Positions 1 through 4,771 of a stretch of 5,164 bases of DNA are shown piece after piece; positions within the stretch are counted from its first letter, which is position 1, and every line of letters begins with the position of its first letter. Both the position numbers and the translations under genes were made by a program. The stretch covers positions 1 to 5,164 of the forward strand of contig JAKAZF010000261.1 in assembly GCA_021826605.1 (NCBI GenBank), given 5' to 3'. The stretch comes from Planctomycetota bacterium (GTDB lineage: Bacteria; Planctomycetota; Phycisphaerae; WQYP01). The notes beneath the pieces were generated by a model. It was not told the origin of the DNA and ran no database searches. It worked only from the letters and a program-made list of their open reading frames with translations.

Positions 1-9
1 TACCGCGGA
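1..9 (-). pseudogene. 5' end of a further tRNA-Asn or tRNA-Asn-like gene, cut by window edge
   Basis: On the minus strand these bases read TCCGCGGTA, the same acceptor 5' strand and position 8-9 dinucleotide that open the two complete tRNA-Asn-like bodies. The rest lies outside the window, so this could be a third degenerate copy or the intact tRNA-Asn from which the array arose. Only the short match and the constant repeat spacing support the call. Confidence 0.4.
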
Positions 10-34
10 AAAAGGGCTTCCGCCAAATTTATAC

Positions 35-111
35 TATCGGAGCCGGATTCGAGCCGACAACCGATCGGTTAATCCCGGCGCGCCGGGACTCTACCATTGA
101 GCTACCGCGGA
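35..111 (-). pseudogene. tRNA-Asn-like element, distal copy (degenerate anticodon arm)
   Basis: On the minus strand this begins TCCGCGG-TA, then a D arm GCTC-AATGGTA-GAGT, and later a T arm GTCGG-CTCGAAT-CCGGC. The head and the stretch TTAACCGATCGGTTG match what is known of bacterial tRNA-Asn, including the 3' anticodon-stem strand CCGAT and a five-base variable loop. In a normal tRNA-Asn about ten bases (5' anticodon stem plus CTG) should precede TTAA. Here they are replaced by the 16-bp perfect palindrome at 73-88. As a result CCGAT has no partner, U33 is lost and the Asn anticodon GTT reads ATT. The seven bases after the T arm, TCCGATA, cannot pair with TCCGCGG; a possible displaced partner is TGGCGGA at 25-19. 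It is unlikely to be a decoding tRNA. It may be a pseudogene or a tRNA-derived RNA with another role. Confidence 0.7.
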
Positions 112-137
112 AAAAAAGGCTTCCGCCAAATTTATAC

Positions 138-214
138 TATCGGAGCCGGATTCGAGCCGACAACCGATCGGTTAATCCCGGCGCGCCGGGACTCTACCAT
201 TGAGCTACCGCGGA
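138..214 (-). pseudogene. tRNA-Asn-like element, copy proximal to tRNA-Phe
   Basis: This body is identical to the copy at 35-111, including the altered anticodon region (palindrome at 176-191), the second palindrome AACCGATCGGTT at 162-173 and the unpaired TCCGATA 3' end. It lies 24 bases downstream of tRNA-Phe on the same strand, so it would be transcribed after it. The leader GGCGGAAGCC plus seven T can form a hairpin GCGGAA/TTCCGC that captures the first bases of this element. Conservation of D-arm and T-arm consensus bases argues for recent tRNA origin. The defects are shared by both copies, so they arose before the duplication or were spread by gene conversion. Confidence 0.7.
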
Positions 215-238
215 AAAAAAGGCTTCCGCCGGCTTTTA

Positions 239-311
239 TGGGCAGAGCCGGAATTGAACCGGCGACACAAGGATTTTCAGTCCTTTGCTCTACCAACTGA
301 GCTATCTGCCC
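239..311 (-). tRNA. tRNA-Phe (anticodon GAA)
   Basis: The minus strand folds as a complete class I cloverleaf: acceptor GGGCAGA/TCTGCCC, D arm GCTC-AGTTGGTA-GAGC, anticodon arm AAGGA-CTGAAAA-TCCTT, variable loop GTGTC, T arm GCCGG-TTCAATT-CCGGC and discriminator A. All stems pair perfectly. The loop places GAA at 34-36 after U33, so it reads phenylalanine UUC/UUU codons. CCA is not encoded, because TAAAAGCC follows the discriminator, so maturation needs CCA-adding enzyme. The tRNA-Asn-like array follows directly on the same strand with no strong terminator between them. Confidence 0.97.
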
Positions 312-323
312 GCCGAGCCAAAC

Positions 324-352
324 AATTTACGATACCATGCCAGAAACTGCAA
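324..352 (-). promoter_or_regulatory. weak candidate promoter for tRNA-Phe
   Basis: On the minus strand TTGCAG (352-347) is followed after 17 bases by TAAATT (329-324). This would start transcription a few bases before the tRNA at 311. Only TTG of the -35 and four of six -10 bases match the sigma70 consensus. Position is the main support, so this is a suggestion only. Confidence 0.25.
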
Positions 353-381
353 GTCTACGCCACATTTTTGCCACCCCGCAG

Positions 382-410
382 TTGTCGGCCGGCCCCACTT
401 ATCCTATTAT
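382..410 (+). promoter_or_regulatory. sigma70-type promoter for tRNA-Cys
   Basis: TTGTCG (382-387, four of six consensus bases) and TATTAT (405-410, five of six) are separated by the ideal 17 bases. A start near 416-418 gives a leader of about ten bases before the mature tRNA end at 427. The spacer contains the palindrome GGCCGGCC (387-394). The arrangement is typical of a tRNA promoter, but it is read from sequence only. Confidence 0.6.
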
Positions 411-426
411 TACTCTTCCACCATCC

Positions 427-500
427 GGCCGGATGCCCGAGTGGACTAAGGGAGCGGATTGCAAATCCGCGATTCGTGGGTTCGAATCCCACTCCGGCCT
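427..500 (+). tRNA. tRNA-Cys (anticodon GCA)
   Basis: The plus strand folds as acceptor GGCCGGA/TCCGGCC, a three-pair D stem CCC/GGG, anticodon arm GCGGA-TTGCAAA-TCCGC, five-base variable loop GATTC and T arm GTGGG-TTCGAAT-CCCAC, with discriminator T. The anticodon GCA and the U73 discriminator, the main identity base of tRNA-Cys, agree. CCA is not encoded. The gene lies 65 bases upstream of polA on the same strand, and no terminator is obvious between them. The 5' end sits inside a 14-bp palindrome (422-435), so leader bases could compete with the acceptor stem. Confidence 0.97.
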
Positions 501-553
501 TTGTCCGAATTGCTTTGACCTGTGCATTTATCCCCAATCTCTGCGACATGGGC

Positions 554-559
554 TAAAAT
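554..559 (+). promoter_or_regulatory. polA: candidate -10 element for a leaderless polA transcript
   Basis: TAAAAT matches five of six bases of the -10 consensus and ends six bases before the polA ATG at 566. Transcription would then start at or next to the A of the start codon. No purine-rich ribosome binding site precedes this ATG, which fits a leaderless mRNA. No good -35 hexamer lies 16-18 bases upstream; TTGACC at 515-520 is 33 bases away. Read-through from the tRNA-Cys promoter is the alternative. Confidence 0.35.
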
Positions 560-565
560 GGATCT

Positions 566-3445
566 ATGACGACGCCGCAGACACTTTACATAATTGATGG
601 CCATGCGCAAATTTATCGGGCGTATTATGCCCTTCCGCCCCTGAATGCACCTTCCGGCGAACCTACCAACGCCACGTTTGGTTTTGTTTCGGCGCTCTTG
701 AAACTGCTGCAGAACCAACGACCGTCGCGTCTGGTTTTGGCCATGGATGCCGGCTCCAGTGGTCGCGAGCTTTTGGACAGCCAATACAAAGCTCATCGCA
801 AACCAATGCCCGATGACATGCGCCCGCAGATTCAGCGCATTATGGATATCGCCCAACTCATGGCTCTGCCAACACTGCGCATTGCCGGGTTTGAAGCGGA
901 TGATGTTATCGCCACGCTGGTACAACGCACTATCGCACAAGTTGATCCACCGGATATTTTTATCTGTTCACGTGATAAAGATCTTGACCAGCTTGTGGGA
1001 GATAAGGTTCGGCTTTATGACATTCAAACTGGTGAAACAATTGATGCGGCCGCACTTATAAAAAGTAAAGGGTATTCACCGCAGCAGGCCGGCGATGTGC
1101 TGGCGTTAACCGGTGATACGGCGGATAACATTCCCGGCATTCCGGGCGTTGGCCCGAAAACCGCGGCTAAATGGATTTCCCAATTCGGGAATTTGGATAA
1201 TGTCATCGCCCACGCCCCTGAAATACCGGGAAAAATAGGCCAGGCCCTGCGCGACAACCTTCCGATTCTCGCCCAATCGCGGCAACTGGTGCAACTGCGC
1301 TATGACGTTCCGCTGGAATTACCCAGGGCGGATTTTGATCCCGCGTCTCTGGCGAAACTGGAACCGATATTTCATGAGTTGCAGTTCCAGCGACTTTTGC
1401 CGGTCTTAAGACAAACGCAACAGGTGTTCGGAATAGCTCCGCCTCCGATTCTGGTGAACGCAAAGCCTTCTGCTGCGGTCGTTGCAGCGCCCAGGATGCC
1501 GTCCGGAATGGCTGCACCTAGAGGTCTTTTCGATACATCGGAGGAGGCTTCGCCAGAAGTGGTAACAGAAGTTCGCACCCCTGTTCCCTCGGTGGTTTCC
1601 TCCGTACCGGTGCCTGTCGCCGCAGAACTCCATCGCGTGCAGGGAGACTACCGCCTGGTCAACGGCCAGGCCGCATTAGATGCGATGATTCAGGAAATCC
1701 GCGCGACCTTGGATAACAGCGCTGACCGCTGGTTGGCGGTGGATACGGAAACGGATTCGCTTTCCGCCCTGGAATCCCGGCTGTGCGGAATATCGCTTTC
1801 CACCCGTGAAGCTTTAGCATGGTATATTCCGGTGATGGGGCCGGGCTGCGAGCTGTCTATTGACGAAGTTTCGGCGGCCTTAGGTCCGCTTCTGGCGGAC
1901 AAAAATATCCGTAAAATCGGCCAGAATTTGAAGTACGACATGCACGTTCTGCATCGGCATAACATGCCGCTGGGTGGAATTTATTTTGATACCATGGTCG
2001 CCGGGTATCTCGTGGATGCCGCAAGGCAGAGCCTGTCCATGGATTCTCTGGCGGCGGATTATCTTCAACTTCGGCCAATTCCCATTTCCGACCTTATCGG
2101 GTCGGGCCGCAACCAGGGCAGCTTCGCCGATGTACCACTGGATCGGGCCACGCAGTATGCCGCTGAAGATGCGGATGTTACGTATCGCCTTGCGGTTGCG
2201 CTGTTTCCGCTGATTCATGCCATGGGCATGGATAAACTGATGTTTGAACTGGAAATGCCCCTGGTGGAAATTCTCGCGGAAATGGAGCGCACGGGCATCA
2301 AAGTCAATAGGCGGCACCTGGAGGAACTGGGCCTTCGCCTGGGGAAGAAAATTGATTCTCTGCGACGGCAGATCATGCAGGCGGCAGAGACTGATTTTAA
2401 TCCTGATTCCCCCAAGCAACTGGCGGAAGTGCTTTTTGAAAAGCTTCATTTGCCCAGCGGAAAAAAGACCAAAACCGGTTACAGTACCGATGTGGAGGTT
2501 CTGGAATCCCTGGCGGATCAACATGCGGTGCCGGCTCTGGCGCTGGAATACAGACAGCTTGGAAAATTGAAAAATACCTATGTTGATTCCTTAATTCAGG
2601 AAGCCGCCCGAACGGGGCGGGTTCACGCCCAATTTAATCAGACGGTTGCGGAAACCGGCCGACTTTCCAGCAGTAATCCAAATCTGCAGAATATTCCCAT
2701 TCGAACCGATGAAGGCCGCGAAATTCGCCGGGCTTTCATTTCCGGCGGTACCGACAAGGTGTTGCTGGCCGCTGATTATTCGCAAATTGAACTACGAATC
2801 ATGGCCCATTATTGCCGGGAGCCGGCGTTGACAGAGGCGTTTTCCCGCGATCAGGATATTCACCAGTTTGTCGCTACCGAAATTTATCACGTTCCGCTTG
2901 ATCAGGTCACCGCTGATATGCGACGGGTCGCCAAAACCGTCAACTTTGGAATTATTTACGGCCAAACCTCTTTTGGCCTCAAGCAAGTGCTCAAAATTTC
3001 GCAAAGCCAGGCCGAGGCATTTATCGCTGCTTACAAACTTCGCTTTCCCGGTATTGCCGGATTCGCCCATGATTGCATCGCGCAAGCCATGCAGCATGGC
3101 TTTGTCACGACGATACTGGGCCGCCGGCGGCCGATACCGGAAATAAATTCCCAGCGGCAATCCACCCGCAACTTTGGCCAGCGAGCCGCAGTCAACAGTG
3201 TCATTCAGGGTTCCGCGGCTGATTTAATTAAACAGGCGATGGTACGCATTGCAAAACGCATCGATGGCGATTCCAGAATTAAAATGCTTTTGCAGGTGCA
3301 CGATGAACTGGTATTCGAGTGTGACAGCTGTGCCGCCGAGGAATTCGCTGCCCTGGTTCGGACGGAAATGGAACAAGCCATGATCCTGACTGTACCGCTG
3401 AAAGTGGACGTTCATTGGGCAGAAAACTGGCTGGACGCGAAATAA
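566..3445 (+). CDS. polA: DNA polymerase I, three-domain
   Basis: This 959-residue protein fills gaps and removes RNA primers during replication and excision repair in the cytoplasm. The N-terminal 5' nuclease (about 1-285) shows D11, E110-A-D-D113, D137-K-D139 and D184-T-A-D187 followed by a helix-hairpin-helix GIPGVGPKTAA. A 70-residue Ala/Val/Pro-rich linker (about 288-357) makes the protein longer than E. coli Pol I (928). The 3'-5' exonuclease is intact: D393-T-E395, D458 in GQNLKYD, and Y531/D535 in YAAEDAD. The polymerase has motif A D737-YSQIE742, the O helix with R786, K790, F794 and Y798, and motif C H912-D913-E914. F794 aligns with E. coli F762, the residue linked to dideoxynucleotide discrimination. 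Start: the ATG at 566 gives the family N-terminus TLYIIDGHAQIYRAYYAL; the in-frame ATG at 548 meets a stop two codons later. No Shine-Dalgarno sequence is visible. No frameshift or missing catalytic residue was found. Confidence 0.98.
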   Translation: MTTPQTLYIIDGHAQIYRAYYALPPLNAPSGEPTNATFGFVSALLKLLQNQRPSRLVLAMDAGSSGRELLDSQYKAHRKPMPDDMRPQIQRIMDIAQLMALPTLRIAGFEADDVIATLVQRTIAQVDPPDIFICSRDKDLDQLVGDKVRLYDIQTGETIDAAALIKSKGYSPQQAGDVLALTGDTADNIPGIPGVGPKTAAKWISQFGNLDNVIAHAPEIPGKIGQALRDNLPILAQSRQLVQLRYDVPLELPRADFDPASLAKLEPIFHELQFQRLLPVLRQTQQVFGIAPPPILVNAKPSAAVVAAPRMPSGMAAPRGLFDTSEEASPEVVTEVRTPVPSVVSSVPVPVAAELHRVQGDYRLVNGQAALDAMIQEIRATLDNSADRWLAVDTETDSLSALESRLCGISLSTREALAWYIPVMGPGCELSIDEVSAALGPLLADKNIRKIGQNLKYDMHVLHRHNMPLGGIYFDTMVAGYLVDAARQSLSMDSLAADYLQLRPIPISDLIGSGRNQGSFADVPLDRATQYAAEDADVTYRLAVALFPLIHAMGMDKLMFELEMPLVEILAEMERTGIKVNRRHLEELGLRLGKKIDSLRRQIMQAAETDFNPDSPKQLAEVLFEKLHLPSGKKTKTGYSTDVEVLESLADQHAVPALALEYRQLGKLKNTYVDSLIQEAARTGRVHAQFNQTVAETGRLSSSNPNLQNIPIRTDEGREIRRAFISGGTDKVLLAADYSQIELRIMAHYCREPALTEAFSRDQDIHQFVATEIYHVPLDQVTADMRRVAKTVNFGIIYGQTSFGLKQVLKISQSQAEAFIAAYKLRFPGIAGFAHDCIAQAMQHGFVTTILGRRRPIPEINSQRQSTRNFGQRAAVNSVIQGSAADLIKQAMVRIAKRIDGDSRIKMLLQVHDELVFECDSCAAEEFAALVRTEMEQAMILTVPLKVDVHWAENWLDAK

Positions 3446-3449
3446 TTCT

Positions 3450-3479
3450 CCGCGTGCCATTGAACTTATGGCGGTTTTT
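3450..3479 (+). terminator. probable intrinsic terminator of polA
   Basis: Just after the polA stop, GCCAT (3456-3460) and ATGGC (3468-3472) pair around a seven-base loop. A U-G pair at 3455/3473 extends the stem, and five T follow at 3475-3479. CCG at 3450-3452 could alternatively pair with CGG at 3472-3474. The stem is short, so termination may be partial, but the position and the T run fit. Confidence 0.45.
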
Positions 3480-3497
3480 CCCGATGATACCATGGTT

Positions 3498-3528
3498 TGG
3501 TGGTTTTATTCGCCACATGAAACCACCG
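3498..3528 (+). other. strong stem-loop in the polA-ABC ATPase spacer
   Basis: Bases 3499-3509 pair with 3517-3527 over 11 pairs, ten Watson-Crick (GGTGGTTT against AAACCACC, then an A-T and a T-A pair) and one U-G. The loop is the seven bases 3510-3516. A further U-G pair at 3498/3528 is possible. No T run follows directly; the nearest is at 3538-3542, so this is not a classical terminator. It could stabilise the 5' end of the downstream mRNA, act as an RNA processing site or be a protein binding site on DNA. Confidence 0.6.
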
Positions 3529-3560
3529 CCCAATGTCGTTTTGACCGCTGCCGTGTCATT

Positions 3561-3567
3561 GGAGGAG
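3561..3567 (+). promoter_or_regulatory. ribosome binding site that fixes the ABC ATPase start
   Basis: GGAGGAG is an excellent Shine-Dalgarno match 11 bases before the ATG at 3579. The same reading frame is open back to an ATG at 3468, but those 37 extra codons precede the conserved family N-terminus, overlap the terminator and stem-loop, and have no such site. This decides for 3579. Confidence 0.8.
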
Positions 3568-3578
3568 AATATTCATCA

Positions 3579-4709
3579 ATGGCGACCGTTGAACTTAAGC
3601 AGGTATCCAAAATTTATCCCGGCGGCGTGCGCGCTGTAAACAGTATTAACCTCACGATCAAAGATCGGGAGTTTGTGGTGCTCGTTGGTCCATCAGGTTG
3701 CGGCAAAACGACCACGTTGCGTATGGTGGCGGGGTTGGAGGAGATTTCTGAGGGAACATTAAGCATTGATGGCCGCGTGGTGAATAATGTGGCGCCCAAG
3801 GATCGTGATATTGCCATGGTTTTTCAGAATTATGCGCTGTATCCGCACATGAGCGTTTACAAAAATATGGCATTTTCCCTGCAACTGCGGCGGCGGGAAC
3901 TGGGGTTGACCAAACAGCTTATTGATCAGCGCGTGCGTGAAGCCGCTGCCGTTCTCGGCCTGACTGATTATCTGCAACGCAAGCCCAAAGCGCTTTCCGG
4001 CGGGCAGCGGCAACGCGTGGCGGTGGGGCGGGCGATTGTCCGTGACCCTAAAGCGTTTCTCTTTGATGAGCCGCTGTCAAATCTCGATGCCAAACTGCGC
4101 GTGGAAACACGCTCGGAAATTAAAAAGCTCCACTTGCGTCTGCAAACCACCACCATTTATGTCACCCATGATCAGGAAGAAGCCATGACGCTCGGTGACC
4201 GTATTGTGGTCATGAAAGACGGCTTGATTCAACAATGCGCGCCGCCGCTGGAAGTCTATGAACATCCTGTCAACCGGTTTGTGGCGTCATTTGTCGGCAC
4301 GCCGCCGATGAACTTCTTTACCGGCACCCTGCACAACGCACGGGAGTTTGTTTTCGGGGATCAACGTTTGACGCTGCCGGAAAAATTGACGGAAAATCTG
4401 GGCGAAAGTGCCAATGGGCCGATGGTTCTCGGCGTGCGCCCGGAGTCGATGTCGCTATGTAATGAGGGGCGGTTTGCCGGAGAGAATAATTGCATCCGCG
4501 GAACCGTCAGTGTCATTGAACCGCTGGGGGACAAGGTGGACCTGTACTTCACTTTGGCTAATCAATCGCAGATGGTGTGCCGCACCGACGCCCATCATTT
4601 GGCGGGAATCAGCCCGCAATCCCCGGCCAGTTTTTTTGTGGCCATGAATAAATGTCATCTTTTTGAAGCTGATGCCGTTGGACGCAATGTGTCACTGGCA
4701 GGCCGTTAA
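3579..4709 (+). CDS. sugar-type (CUT1, MalK/UgpC/MsmX-like) ABC transporter ATP-binding protein
   Basis: This 376-residue ATPase would power import of a carbohydrate or glycerol-phosphate-like solute through an inner-membrane permease pair. Seen in the sequence: Walker A GPSGCGKTT (37-45), Q-loop Q83 in VFQNYALYPHMS, signature LSGGQ (139-143), Walker B ending D163-E164, D-loop SNLDA and switch H197. After P230 comes the regulatory OB/TOBE region, with the family phrases FVGTPPMNFFTG and GVRPES (285-290). Length and two-part architecture match MalK/UgpC/MsmX proteins (about 360-380 residues). No permease or solute-binding gene is adjacent: polA lies upstream and a convergent unrelated gene downstream. 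It may therefore serve several distant importers, as known for MsmX-type ATPases. That is inference, and the substrate cannot be read from sequence, so no symbol is given. It lies 133 bases after polA, probably as its own transcription unit. Confidence 0.95.
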   Translation: MATVELKQVSKIYPGGVRAVNSINLTIKDREFVVLVGPSGCGKTTTLRMVAGLEEISEGTLSIDGRVVNNVAPKDRDIAMVFQNYALYPHMSVYKNMAFSLQLRRRELGLTKQLIDQRVREAAAVLGLTDYLQRKPKALSGGQRQRVAVGRAIVRDPKAFLFDEPLSNLDAKLRVETRSEIKKLHLRLQTTTIYVTHDQEEAMTLGDRIVVMKDGLIQQCAPPLEVYEHPVNRFVASFVGTPPMNFFTGTLHNAREFVFGDQRLTLPEKLTENLGESANGPMVLGVRPESMSLCNEGRFAGENNCIRGTVSVIEPLGDKVDLYFTLANQSQMVCRTDAHHLAGISPQSPASFFVAMNKCHLFEADAVGRNVSLAGR

Positions 4710-4771
4710 GGCCCCCGTCTGAGGTAATTATTCAATAGATCCCACCGCGTCGAGCCTATTGCGGCCTGCCA
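4696..4771. repeat. inverted repeat joining the 3' ends of two convergent genes
   Basis: TGGCAGGCCG (4696-4705) and its exact reverse complement CGGCCTGCCA (4762-4771) lie over the last codons of the two convergent genes. Between them CAATAG (4733-4738) and CTATTG (4756-4761) form a second inverted pair, the right arm of which carries the TAG stop of the minus-strand gene. A local hairpin GGCC-GTTAA-GGCC overlaps the ABC ATPase stop. No T run follows on either strand, so it is at best an unusual bidirectional terminator. Confidence 0.5.

Larger units (their letters stand above)
1..230. repeat. ~103-bp tandem repeat, about 2.2 units
   Basis: The unit starting at 1 recurs at 103, and its first 25 bases recur again at 206. 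Positions 17-102 and 120-205 read the same throughout. The only difference I see is in the A/G run: five A then three G at 9-16, against seven A then two G at 111-119 and 214-222. The third copy diverges after 230, where the trailer of tRNA-Phe begins. Each unit contains one tRNA-Asn-like body on the minus strand plus a short spacer. The near identity suggests a recent duplication or ongoing homogenisation, but collapse or expansion during assembly is also possible. The array probably continues past the left edge, because bases 1-9 are the head of another unit. Confidence 0.93.

Noticed and set aside
35..111. Intron-containing tRNA-Asn
   Set aside because: Removing the palindrome does not restore the missing 5' anticodon stem ATCGG, so no simple intron explains the sequence.
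35..111. Class II (long variable arm) tRNA such as Ser, Leu or Tyr
   Set aside because: AACCGATCGGTT could form a variable-arm hairpin, but aligning it with tRNA-Asn gives a normal five-base variable loop, and the acceptor strands do not pair in either reading.
1..230. CRISPR array
   Set aside because: The repeat is 103 bp with tRNA-derived content and no unique spacers, so it does not fit CRISPR structure.
424..499. TCCGGCC direct repeat around tRNA-Cys as an integration (att) scar
   Set aside because: The repeat is only seven bases, follows from the palindromic acceptor sequence, and no integrase or element boundary is visible.
97..556. Small open frames on both strands over 97-597, with tRNA-derived phrases such as GFEPTT
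   Set aside because: They are translations of tRNA and tRNA-like sequence. They have no ribosome binding site and repeat only because the tandem unit repeats.
446..940. Minus-strand open frame of 164 codons
   Set aside because: It overlaps tRNA-Cys and the conserved polA 5' nuclease domain, so it is a shadow frame with no recognisable domain.
3460..3488. Promoter TTGAAC-17-GATGAT for the ABC ATPase
   Set aside because: Only four of six bases match in each hexamer, and the -35 lies in the loop of the probable polA terminator. The evidence is too weak to list as a feature.
3468..3578. 37-codon N-terminal extension of the ABC ATPase from the ATG at 3468
   Set aside because: It has no ribosome binding site and no family similarity, and it overlaps the terminator and stem-loop. 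GGAGGAG before 3579 marks the real start.
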